The notes under the pieces were generated by a model. That model made no database searches. It was given only the letters and a program-made list of their open reading frames with translations, and was not told the DNA's origin. The position numbers and the translations under genes are program-made. From positions 201,119,043-201,183,042 of the forward strand of contig NC_134568.1 in the NCBI RefSeq assembly GCF_050947875.1: a DNA stretch of 64,000 nucleotides, written 5' to 3'. This stretch comes from Dermacentor variabilis. Its lineage: Eukaryota; Arthropoda; Arachnida; Ixodida; Ixodidae. Positions 46,434 to 55,724 of this stretch are shown in pieces (position 1 is the first letter of the stretch; every line of letters begins with the position of its first letter).

Positions 46434-49400
46434 TCAGTAACAAACAATTTTAAGGCTGATTCCTACGTTAGGGCTTCGACTTAAGCCATCGGCGTTACCG
46501 TTGAGACTCCCCTTTTTGTAACGCACCTCAAAGGAATATTGTTGCAAAGCGAGGCTCCAGCGCAGGAGGCGGCCATTTTTGGGAGAGATGGTCTGCAGCC
46601 ATTGGAGAGGGCAGTGATCCGTCTCAATGATAAACCTCGAGCCGGCTAGATAGCATGACAATTTCTGAACGGCCCACACGAGACACGCACACTCTTTCTC
46701 GGTGGCGCTGTACGCCTGCTCACGACTGGTCAGCTTACGACTAGCATACAGGACGGGGTGTTCTACTTCTCCATTTTCCCGTTGGCACAGTACAACGCCC
46801 ATGCCTCGCTCACTAGCATCGCACTGAACTACGAACCCTTTTGTGTAGTCTGGCGATCGTAGCACAGGCTGGCTTGTTAGGGCGCTCTTTAGGGCGCTAA
46901 AAGCTCTTTCCTTTGTCTCGTCCCATACGACTGTTTGGGGCTCTGTTTTTCTTAGAGCATCCGTCAGGGGAGCCGCGATATCAGAGTACCTGGGGATGTA
47001 CCTCTGATAGTAGCCGGCGACACCTAAGAACGACCGAATATCGGTCTTCGTGCGCGGTTGCGGGAAGTCTCGCACAGCGGCCACCTTTATTTCAGAGGGG
47101 CGGCGACGACCCTGACCAATCACGTGACCGAGGTAGACAACCTCGGCCTGTGCTAACTGGCACTTGGGAGCCTTGACTGTCAAGCCCGCTTCGCGCAGGC
47201 GGGTTAGCACTGCCCGCAAGTGTGCCATATGCTCAGACCAGGATGCGGAGAATATCGCTACGTCGTCTAGATACGGTAAAGCGAATTCTTGCTGTCCCCG
47301 CAACACTTTATCCATGAGGCTTGAAAAACAGTATGGCGCGTTCTTCAAACCAAAACTCAACACTTTAGGACGGAATGTTCCCATTGGTGAAATGAACGCC
47401 GCATACCTACTAGCCTCTTCTGTAAGTGGAACCTGCCAATAACCCCTGACAAGATCTAGGGTGGAAATAAACTGAGCGCTACTAACTTTCTCAAGGCGCT
47501 CCTCGATGTTAGGGATCGGATAAATTTGATCCTTAGTGATGGAATTAAGCCTGCGGTAGTCGACGCAAGGACGAGGTTCCTTGCCCGGTACCTCAACTAA
47601 AATCAAAGGGGAGGTATAATCACTCTCACCTGCCTCAATAACACCGAGCTGTAGCATTTTCTTTACCTCAGCCTCCATAATATCGCTCTGGCGGGGTGAC
47701 ACCCGATACGCCTTGGATCGTACTGGCTCTGGGGAGGTAAGTTCTATATCATGAGTAAGGACAGACGTCCTACCAGGCCTCTCAGAGAACAGACCTTGAA
47801 ACTCTTGTAAGAGCTGGTGTAGTTCGGTTTTCTGCTCAGGCGACAGCGATGCTCCACTGACTAAGTCACTAATGACCTGATCGGTGTCTTTCCTGTTCGT
47901 CACTGAGTTTAGTCCCGGAAGCTCGACCGGAAGCTCTTCAGGAACGTTTACCATCATGCACACCACTGCTTCCCTTTGTCTATAAGGTTTGAGCAGATTA
48001 CAGTGGGAAACTTGCTGTGCTTTCCGTTTTCCTGGCAGACTCACCACGTAGTTAACGTCCGACAGTTTTTGAACAATCCGTGCTGGGCCCTGCCACTGCA
48101 CGTCGAGTTTGTTTTTTAGCGATGTGCGCAATATCATGACCTCATCGCCCACCTCAAAACGACGGGCCCTGGCTGTCCGATCATAATAAACCTTGGCCCT
48201 CTGCTGGGCCGTTGCCATTGCTTCACCTGACAACTCCTGTGCCCTTCTTAAGCGTTCGAGGAGCTTAAGCACGTACTCCACCACGACTGGGTCGTCGCCC
48301 CTGCCTTCCCACGATTCTCGAAGCATGCGAAGCGGAGATCGCAGCGAGCGACCGTACACCAGCTCAGCTGGCGAAAACCCCGTAGCCGCATGCGGCGCGG
48401 TCCGTAATGCAAACATCACCCCAGGCAGACACAGCTCCCAGTCAGTTTGATGTTCAAAACACAATGCTCTCAATACGCGCTTCATGACGGAGTGGAGCTT
48501 CTCAACGGAGTTCGACTGTGGGTGGTACACTGAGCTGTGTAACAGCTTTACCCCACACCTTTCGAAAAAAGTTGTCGTCAAAGCGCTAGTAAACACTGTG
48601 CCCTGATCTGATTGGATTTCCGCAGGAAAACCAACTCGCGCAAATATGGACAGTAGTGCATTGACTATCTCAACTGAGCTGAGTTCTTTAAGCGGCACTG
48701 CTTCAGGGAACTTTGTCGCTGGGCAGATCACAGTCAAAATGTGTCTATACCCCGTGGCTGTTACCGGCAGAGGTCCCACTGTATCAATAACGAGCCGTCT
48801 AAAAGGCTCCGTAATGATAGGTACCAATTTCAACGGCGCCCTTGATTTGTCCCCTGGTTTGCCCACCCGCTGACAGGTGTCACATGTCCTCACGAAATGG
48901 TCTGCGTCCCGAAAACACCCTGGCCAATAGTACTCTTGCAAGAGACGGTCCTTAGTTTTCTTAACTCCTAGGTGTCCGGACCACGAACCCCCGTGCGACA
49001 AGCGCAACAAATCCTGACGATAGCATTGAGGCACGATCAGCTGATCGAACTCCACTCCTCTGCGGTCTAGATACTTCCGGTACAGGACTCCACCTCTTTC
49101 CACAAAACGCGCATTTTTCCTGGCGATACCTTCCTTGACAATGCAGCGTATGTTTTCTAGGCTGCCATCCTTTTTTTGCTCGGCTATCAAAGCCGACCGG
49201 CTGACTTTTAGCAACCTATTAAGTCCATCTGACGTAGGCGCGATGAGCAAATCTGCAGATAGCTCTTCTAACTTTACCGCATCGGGAATTTGCTCTCCAG
49301 TATCTGGTGCCTTTAACGTTACAGACTCAATTTTATTCAGTTCAGGCGTGCTCTGAATATCAGCTTGCTGCGCCTCTGACCCTTTCTCATTGTTCGATAA

Positions 49401-50906
49401 CGTCGGCCCCGCAACTACCGCCTTTGCAGCGAGCTCCCGAACCTTCGATCTGGTTAAGGCCTGAACGCTAGCCTCACCAAACAAAAGCCCCTTCTCGCGC
49501 AGGAGGTGATCGGACCTGTTTGAAAAAAGGTACGGGTACTGGTGGGGCAGCATAGATGACACTGCGGCCTCCGTCTCAAGCGCTCCGAATGGTCCTTCAA
49601 TACGCACTTTTGCTACGGGCAGACACACGCTATGAGCTTCCACGGCTTGCTTGATCCATGCGCACTCGCCTGTGAACATATCGGGTTCTACGTAAGAGGG
49701 GTGAACTACATCCATCGTAGCTGCGGAATCGCGAAGTACTCGGCACTCTTTCCCGTTCACGAGGAGGTCTCGCATGTAAGGCTCGAGAAGCTTCATGTTC
49801 TCGTCAGTGCTGCATAATGACAAAAACACAACTTTTGGTGTTGTTTCCGGACACTGCGCCGAAAAGTGACCCGGCTTCTGGCACGTATAACAAACGCGTG
49901 CTTGCCTCGTCTCGAACCGCTTTCTGCGTTCGGCTTCGGCTGCCGCCGTCTCCTTAGGTTCGGTCGCACTGCTTTCACTCGCATCCGCACTACGTGTGTT
50001 CCCCTTTGCTCTCATGGGTGTGAACTTCGGCCTCTCAAACTTCGAGCCAAATTCACCCTTTTGACCGTCCTTAGCTCCGCGAGCCCGACGCGTCACAAAC
50101 TCCTCGGCTAGCTCAGCGGCTTTAGCCACCGTACAAACGTCTGGCCTATCCAAGACCCAGTACCGCACGTTCTCAGGTAACCGACTATAAAACTGTTCTA
50201 GCCCGAAACACTGCAGAACTTTATCGTGGTCACCAAACGCTTTCTCTTCTTTGAGCCACTCCTGCATGTTTGACATAAGCCTGTACGCAAACTCCGTATA
50301 TGACTCACTCTTGCCTTTCTCATTTTCCCGAAACTTCCGACGGAAAGCCTCCGCTGACAGCCTGTACTTTTTTAGCAGACTCGATTTCACTTTGTCGAAA
50401 TCCTCTGCCTCCTCTCTATCCAAGCGAGCGACTACGTCGGCCGCCTCGCCGGGTAACAAAGTGAGCAAGCGCTGTGGCCACGTTTCCCGAGAGAACCCCT
50501 GCTTCTCGCACGTTCGCTCAAAGTTAACCAGGAACAAACCAATGTCCTCTCCAAGCTTAAACGGCCGCATCAGGTCAGTCATTTTGAACAATACGCGTTC
50601 TCCTGCACCGTGTGCCTGACTTCCATTACGAGCGCGTTCCATCTCTACATCAAGACGCTTCATTTCCAAAGCGTGTTGACGGTCGCGCTCTTGTTGCTCT
50701 CGCTCTTTCTGTTCTTTAATTTCGCGCTCCTGTCTTTTTGACCTCTCCTCAATAGTCTCAAGGCATTCCGACAGCTCGTCATCCTCAGCCTCTAACTCAA
50801 GAATAGCCTTTAGCAGTTCTGGTTTTCTGAGTTTGTCCGAGACATCCAGACCCAACTCTCTTGCAAGCTCCAACAATTTCGGTTTGCGCAACGACTTCAA
50901 ATCCAT
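46434..50906 (-). CDS. Gag-Pol polyprotein, order Gag-PR-INT-RT-RNase H, 1490 aa
   Basis: Intact frame. Residues 1-40 are a SAP-like helix pair and 41-92 a charged coiled coil. Capsid is at about 105-275, its C-terminal part (LEQFYSRLPENVRYWVLDRP) SCAN-like. A CCHC knuckle is C339-C342-H347-C352. The protease motif is D393-S394-A395 (Ala where Gly is usual). Integrase has zinc ligands H638, H645, C675, C678, catalytic D708, D767, E802 and a GPY/F-like module at about 931-975. RT has D1151 and YLDD at 1212-1215. RNase H has D1363, E1403, D1430, D1473. It should make virus-like particles, cDNA and new insertions. All RT, INT and RNase H catalytic residues are present, so activity is plausible; the DSA protease motif is the one doubt. 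The start at 50906 is the first ATG of the open frame, with the SAP-like segment directly after it. Confidence 0.93.
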   Translation of the reverse strand: MDLKSLRKPKLLELARELGLDVSDKLRKPELLKAILELEAEDDELSECLETIEERSKRQEREIKEQKEREQQERDRQHALEMKRLDVEMERARNGSQAHGAGERVLFKMTDLMRPFKLGEDIGLFLVNFERTCEKQGFSRETWPQRLLTLLPGEAADVVARLDREEAEDFDKVKSSLLKKYRLSAEAFRRKFRENEKGKSESYTEFAYRLMSNMQEWLKEEKAFGDHDKVLQCFGLEQFYSRLPENVRYWVLDRPDVCTVAKAAELAEEFVTRRARGAKDGQKGEFGSKFERPKFTPMRAKGNTRSADASESSATEPKETAAAEAERRKRFETRQARVCYTCQKPGHFSAQCPETTPKVVFLSLCSTDENMKLLEPYMRDLLVNGKECRVLRDSAATMDVVHPSYVEPDMFTGECAWIKQAVEAHSVCLPVAKVRIEGPFGALETEAAVSSMLPHQYPYLFSNRSDHLLREKGLLFGEASVQALTRSKVRELAAKAVVAGPTLSNNEKGSEAQQADIQSTPELNKIESVTLKAPDTGEQIPDAVKLEELSADLLIAPTSDGLNRLLKVSRSALIAEQKKDGSLENIRCIVKEGIARKNARFVERGGVLYRKYLDRRGVEFDQLIVPQCYRQDLLRLSHGGSWSGHLGVKKTKDRLLQEYYWPGCFRDADHFVRTCDTCQRVGKPGDKSRAPLKLVPIITEPFRRLVIDTVGPLPVTATGYRHILTVICPATKFPEAVPLKELSSVEIVNALLSIFARVGFPAEIQSDQGTVFTSALTTTFFERCGVKLLHSSVYHPQSNSVEKLHSVMKRVLRALCFEHQTDWELCLPGVMFALRTAPHAATGFSPAELVYGRSLRSPLRMLRESWEGRGDDPVVVEYVLKLLERLRRAQELSGEAMATAQQRAKVYYDRTARARRFEVGDEVMILRTSLKNKLDVQWQGPARIVQKLSDVNYVVSLPGKRKAQQVSHCNLLKPYRQREAVVCMMVNVPEELPVELPGLNSVTNRKDTDQVISDLVSGASLSPEQKTELHQLLQEFQGLFSERPGRTSVLTHDIELTSPEPVRSKAYRVSPRQSDIMEAEVKKMLQLGVIEAGESDYTSPLILVEVPGKEPRPCVDYRRLNSITKDQIYPIPNIEERLEKVSSAQFISTLDLVRGYWQVPLTEEASRYAAFISPMGTFRPKVLSFGLKNAPYCFSSLMDKVLRGQQEFALPYLDDVAIFSASWSEHMAHLRAVLTRLREAGLTVKAPKCQLAQAEVVYLGHVIGQGRRRPSEIKVAAVRDFPQPRTKTDIRSFLGVAGYYQRYIPRYSDIAAPLTDALRKTEPQTVVWDETKERAFSALKSALTSQPVLRSPDYTKGFVVQCDASERGMGVVLCQRENGEVEHPVLYASRKLTSREQAYSATEKECACLVWAVQKLSCYLAGSRFIIETDHCPLQWLQTISPKNGRLLRWSLALQQYSFEVRYKKGSLNGNADGLSRSPNVGISLKIVCY

Positions 50907-51507
50907 GGCTGCTCTGAATGCTGCTTTCTCTACTGCCTATTATTGTCTTGCCGCAAACTAACCCGGCAGCAACGACAACCACAATTACCAGCTCTGTTTC
51001 TGACACTAACAAAAGCCTGGCAAAGCTCAGAAGAAGAAAGTCCCGCACTCACCAAACCTCGTAGCCAAGAATTCAGCGCAGTCGTTCCGCTGCAGGCAAC
51101 CAGTCATCACACAGGGTTCGTTGCACTGCTCCCGGATGGTCGTTGAGCTGCTCAGCATACAGTCAACCGCATATCTTCGCTGCTGGCCTCCGTTGTCGCG
51201 ATCTCACCGCTGGCAGACAGTTGTTGTAATCGCGCCGCTGGCACGAGTTGTTGGGAACTCGGCGCTGACGCCCGTTGTTGCGCCTGGGTCGCAAGCCCCA
51301 AGGGTAGCGTTGGCCTGGCGGCCTGGGGTACAACTGGAAGCATCCGAAGGTCCCGGCAAAGCATGAGTCGACTGGTAACAACAAAACAACTTGTTTATTC
51401 TAACATCGCAAAGAGTTGGCGGTCAGGTTGACCGAAGTAGAGAGACGGGAGTGCACTTTACTCAACAGAAGAAATCGGAGCCCCTTTTTGGTGTCCGGGG
51501 GCAGCTG

Positions 51508-51515
51508 CTTTTATA
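51508..51515 (-). promoter_or_regulatory. TATA box in 5' LTR (promoter of the element)
   Basis: TATAAAAG on the sense strand, about 110 nt downstream of the four U3 repeats. Transcription would start about 30 nt further and read through the leader into gag. Confidence 0.6.
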
Positions 51516-51623
51516 CTCTCGCAGTTGAGGGCAAGAAGGAACCCCTCTATAGACGAGCACGTGACTGTGCCGCCCGGGCACAATGGGATAAGGTGGCGCA
51601 GCGTCGTGTCGGCGCCACTCGGG

Positions 51624-52071
51624 CACAATGGGAAGAGAAGGTGGAGCAGCCGTCGTGTCGGCGCCGCTCGGACCCCCTTGCTTCACAGTTGTTGGGAGCT
51701 CCTCTCCCCGGCTGCCGCGCTTCGACAAGCGTGGGCACAATGGGAAGAGAAGGTGGAGCAGCCGTCGTGTCGGCGCCGCTCGGACCCCCTTGCTTCACAG
51801 TTGTTGGGAGCTCCTCTCCCCGGCTGCCGCGCTTCGACAAGCGTGGGCACAATGGGAAGAGAAGGTGGGGCAGCCGTCGTGTCGGCGCCGCTCGGACCCC
51901 CTTGCTTCACAGTTGTTGGGAGCTCCTCTCCCCGGCTGCCGCGCTTCGACAAGCGTGGGCACAATGGGAAGAGAAGGTGGGGCAGCCGTCGTGTCGGCGC
52001 CGCTCGGACCCCCTTGCTCCACAGTTGTTGGGAGCTCCTCTCCCCGGCTGCCGCCCTTCGACAAGCGTGGG
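51624..52071. repeat. U3 tandem repeat, four 112-bp units
   Basis: Units begin CACAATGGGAAGAGAAGG at 51624, 51736, 51848 and 51960. The last is followed by a truncated CACCAATAT at 52072. The position upstream of the TATA box makes them enhancer candidates. Open frames running through them on both strands exist because 112 is not a multiple of 3; they are not genes. Confidence 0.95.
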
Positions 52072-52258
52072 CACCAATATGCACATACACTCACACACGC
52101 ACATGAAGACACGTGGCATTGGAACATGCCTGGACGCGCTTGGCAGGGAGGCGTAGCGGCGGCGCCGAACGGGCCAAAATGTCTGCCGCTTTGAACGAAG
52201 CCCTGGCGTCTGTTGTATCCTCGCCGGCTTTACCGCGCGTCGTAGGCGAAACGTAACA

Positions 52259-52262
52259 CTAG
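52259..52262. repeat. Target-site duplication, right copy (CTAG)
   Basis: Identical to 45170-45173. Confidence 0.75.
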
Positions 52263-52689
52263 TTACTCAGTATTTATGATGGCTAATCATAAGATGCACA
52301 AAGAGTCATTCTACAACTTTGATTTGCTTTCAGTGGAGTCTGAAGCACCCTGGCATAATATTATCTATGTCGATACATGTCACATCTGTCGACAGCCGAT
52401 CATAATTCGTGACTGAAGGGTTTAAAGAAGATAACTTGTGCAATGCGGTGCTGAAAGTACTCCAAACGACGTCACAAAAGCAACCAATAAGATTGCTCGG
52501 CCTAAGCGGGATCACTCACTCACTTCACTCACTTGCGCATTCCATGTAGTGGAATGGGCAAGTATGGGCGAAAACGCGCGTTGATTCTTTGCTTTGATCA
52601 GCAAGGGTGGGAAATATTTAAAGGTGCTTAAATAAATTACACGGTTTGCGCTAGGGCATTCAAAGCTGGCATTTACAGTTTTAAAAAAC
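52263..52689. other. No gene seen
   Basis: Unassigned. ACTCACTCACTTCACTC-type short repeats near 52511-52535. Confidence 0.45.
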
Positions 52690-52885
52690 CTATCTTGCCA
52701 AATATCGGATCCCTGCCACGGCGGCCGCATTTCGATGGGGGCGAAATGCGAAAAAACCCGTGTACTTAGACTTAGGTGCACGTTAAAGAACCCCAGGTGG
52801 TCGAAATTTCCGGAGTCCCTCACTATGGCGTGCCTCATAATCAGAAAGTGGTTCTGGCACGTAAAACCCCATAACTTAACTCAGA
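52690..52885 (+). mobile_element. SINE type 2, head-truncated copy
   Basis: GCCACGGCGGCCGCATTTCG, TTAGGTGCACGTTAAAGAAC, CGGAGTCCCTCACTATGGCG and GGCACGTAAAACCCC follow in order. The body is complete and the head is lost except for the B-box end. Confidence 0.85.
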
Positions 52886-53589
52886 GTTCCCAAGGATCGA
52901 GACGTTACATGAGAGGTCATGCATGAGGATGACGTGATAGCTTTCACCTACCAGGTCACGGCACCCGCCTGCAGCGCTCAATTAGCTAGAAACAACACGA
53001 ACAACCCGGAGGTTCCTGTGAAACGCAGAGCGCCTAAAACCGCTGCCAAGCCATGCGCCGCGCAGCAAGAAAGCGAGAGAGCATAGTGCGTTGCGCTAAA
53101 GCTTTCTACAGTAGGGAGGCCACATACCATGCGACCTACTCCGGAGTCGTGCGCGTATTTAGGCTCCTCATCCCAACAGCAGCGCGCCGGAACACACAAC
53201 CAGCGAGCGGTGGAAGCAAAGTAAATATTCACCGTGACATCTCCAATCGCTTATCGCGAGGCAAAAGTTCCCGAGATCTGAAAACGTCAAAGTGCGCATG
53301 TTCCGCGTGACTCGGCATGCTTGCGATCGAGATTATAAATAGAATCTCGAAAAATTCCCCAGCCTTCAGCTCGGCACAGCTCTGTGCATAATCACTCAGA
53401 CGAACGACGAAGCGTGGTTCCTAGTCGCTTTTACTATCGTCTCATTTTCTTCGCATCCCTAGAGGCCGGTGTCAGCGACGCTGGGATGATAAATGAGGGC
53501 GTCCTAGAATCATCTGGCTGGTGTAAAGCGCCTATTGCCTACATACAGCGTAGACAAGGGGCGCTTAAAAAAATGCAGGCGCCGTTGCG
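52886..53589. other. No gene seen; TATA-like site at 53334
   Basis: TATAAATAG at 53334-53342 is followed about 30 nt later by a TCAG-type start context. This would fit a polymerase II core promoter, but no gene that it could serve is recognisable downstream. Confidence 0.3.
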
Positions 53590-53725
53590 CCATTCTACAT
53601 TCATGCATGCGCAGTGTGTGGAAATAGCGCAGGAACTATTGAGAATGTTTTAATTGCATGTCACAGCATCCATCCAGAGGTAAATGAGGACGAAGTTATC
53701 CTGCCCGAAGCGTTTGGTTTTTATT
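53590..53725 (+). pseudogene. LINE ORF2 zinc-binding scrap
   Basis: The frame at about 53613-53723 reads CGNSAGTIENVLIACHSIHP and ILPEAFGF. These line up with CVCYSENSEATHQ...ECERIHP and LPEALGF of the LINE fragment at 43390-43965. Only about 40 residues survive. Confidence 0.55.
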
Positions 53726-54477
53726 TGGCAGGAGAAAAGCGAAAAAATCTGGGGCGAGCGTGAGGACGGGGGGAGAGAGAGAGGTGGGCTTGAAGATTGG
53801 TGCACGCGTAATGGAACACATAGGATGATAAGATATTAATTTTCATGGTAACAAATATAAGATTCGATAGCTTGCTAACATTAACTATACGAATTGATTT
53901 AAGTACCGAGAATAAACGCAGCATCAAGGTAAAAAATAACGAGCTTGGTGGCACAATCCTGTTTCAAAGGGGACGCTCATAAAATTCATACGCCCACCTA
54001 GAGAAGGTAAAGGGTAGGCGGGACTCGTAGCGTAATCTTCGTGTGGACCCTCGGCTCTGATACGGCAGTGGGCAAGCGAGAGATGTCGCTTGTGGACGGC
54101 GGTCAAGGCAATGGGAGAGAGCACGCGTCCTCGCACGGCAAGGGTAGCCCGCCTTCTTGCACCATCGCCTAGCAACGTTTAATCTGCTTCTACCGTAGAG
54201 TTTCCTACAAATACTAAAGGGAATTCTGGCGCCCCTGCGATCGTTCGGCCACCTTGAGAATGGTGGGATAGTACATGGATTTGTCTGATCTTCGTGCTCG
54301 GGGCATGGTGTTGCTTGGTGCTTCAAACATTCTTGTGGATCCGTTTATTACGCTTTATCTGGGCCTAAATAGGGCTAAATTTCAAAGCCATTTATAGCTT
54401 TTTTTTAAATGCAGAAGGCAATAATACTCTGCAAGCACGCATCATTGCGACTAATTGATGTGGTTCCGCTTGTCCGT
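53726..54477. other. No gene seen
   Basis: Unassigned. The minus-strand frames around 53924-54326 carry no motif. Confidence 0.45.
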
Positions 54478-54555
54478 GCGTCCGTGGCGTAATGGTTCCA
54501 ATATCGGGCTTCTGTGCTAGATGTTCTGCGTTAGAATCGTTCCGTCATTATATTA
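54478..54555 (+). repeat. tRNA-like sequence, probable SINE head (type 3)
   Basis: TCCGTGGCGTAATGGTTCC is A-box-like and GCGTTAGAATCG is a degraded B box at the expected spacing. An AT-rich TTATATTAATTATAACG tail follows. The stems are too poor for a working tRNA. Read as a short tRNA-derived SINE different from types 1 and 2. Confidence 0.5.
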
Positions 54556-55724
54556 ATTATAACGCAGTACTTTCTAAACATGACCACTTTGTAAAGTCAC
54601 AAAGCCACTTAAAGCCAGAAGGACGAAGTTTAGCAAATCCCTCTACTACCCATAATTATCATGCTGGCTGAATGAACTACCCTGCATGATTTCAGCTCCC
54701 GTAGGTCACTAGCATCTCAGTTCCCTCTAGTAACAGTATGAAACTCTATGGCTTCTTCGTTAACTATATCTATGCACTTATTTAACAATTCTTTCGGAAG
54801 AACGCCCCTTGGACAGCACTTTGTAACTTCCAGCGTATAATAAATATTTCCGACGGGTCCTGGTCAGCGTCCTTTTAACATGCTCTCGCATGGAGTGACC
54901 CACGACGTTGTCTCCGTGTTGTTTACCGAAAGGGTAAGTGCACTTGCAACGACGTAAGAGAATGAACGAGGTTATTATACAGTCAACTCGGTCGCTGATA
55001 TATACATACGCCTATGAAAGTTGAAGCTCGTTTCGCTGTTCTCGCAATGCGTGCCGCTACAGTCAGACCCAGCGACCCTGTCGGCAGCGGCGGCCACGAT
55101 CGAAGCCGCTGTGGTTCTTTGCGCAACTTCATTTAAACGCGCTTCACGCACAATTTAGCGAACACGGCAACGGCTGCGCTTGCACCGGCGCGCACGTCAT
55201 CGGGCGCGCGCACCGCCTCCTGCCGCGTGCGAGGCTCGCGCCGGACGACCGCCGCCGCGCGGAGCGGTTCGCGGCGTGTAACGACCGCTTCCGCGTTCAT
55301 TAGGAGCAGCGTCCCTTTTGTGGCGGCGGAGGCACAGGTGAAATCGAACGCGACTGCCGCGTCCTTTCCGGCGTCGTTGGTGCGACGGGCCGATGTATGT
55401 GCCGCCTTCGGTTACCGCTCGCGTCCGTTTGATTTGCGAATGTTTGCGGCAGTGGGCCTCTAGAGTGCAAAGAAATTCTACACCGGTGACACACTCCACG
55501 CGTTGTATGGACCAGAACTGGGTCAAAGTGATCCTGTTTCTACACTGCGCAAAGAGCCGTGGACTGAACGAAAGGAATACCAAACGGCGATTTAGGCTGA
55601 AACTTAATGGATCGACAAGCTGAAAGAAAATGCGAGGCGCTGATGACGTTCCGTTTTCGTCCGCGCCGCACATAGAACCTATATTTGTGATTGGAGTAGC
55701 GCATGCATCTGAATGTATCGCCAT
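54556..55724. other. No gene seen; CpG-rich at about 55030-55460
   Basis: The 55030-55460 stretch is strongly CpG-rich (for example GGGCGCGCGCACCGCC) in AT-leaning flanks and opens long frames on both strands. It could be a promoter-proximal or 5'-exon region of a host gene, but no splice sites or domain can be supported. Confidence 0.4.

Larger units (their letters stand above)
45174..52258 (-). mobile_element. Complete LTR retrotransposon, Ty3/gypsy with INT before RT (Gmr1-like)
   Basis: 7085 bp with two LTRs (51220-52258 as 5' and 45174-45986 as 3' in sense), CTAG duplications on both sides, a 313-nt leader, one uninterrupted gag-pol frame (46434-50906) and about 450 nt before the 3' LTR. 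The polyprotein order is Gag-PR-INT-RT-RNase H. RT and RNase H are Ty3/gypsy-like, but the INT position is as in Ty1/copia, matching the Gmr1-like group described first from fish and other deuterostomes (established knowledge, recalled). No envelope-like frame exists. Near-identical LTRs and the intact frame indicate a recent insertion. Confidence 0.9.
51220..52258 (-). repeat. 5' LTR (1039 bp) of the Gmr1-like element
   Basis: Same ends as the 3' LTR but with four copies of the 112-bp U3 repeat (51624-52071), so it is 226 bp longer (two repeats plus a 2-bp indel). TATAAAAG lies at 51515-51508 and AATAAA at 51399-51394 in sense. The inner flank shows no TGG-type primer binding site. Confidence 0.9.

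Noticed and set aside
51416..52194. Open frames of up to 246 codons repeated in both LTRs (also 45368-45922)
   Set aside because: They run through the 112-bp U3 repeats of the LTRs, overlap the promoter on the antisense strand and have no protein motif.
55197..55724. 175-codon minus-strand frame
   Set aside because: GC-rich composition explains its openness; no motif recognised.
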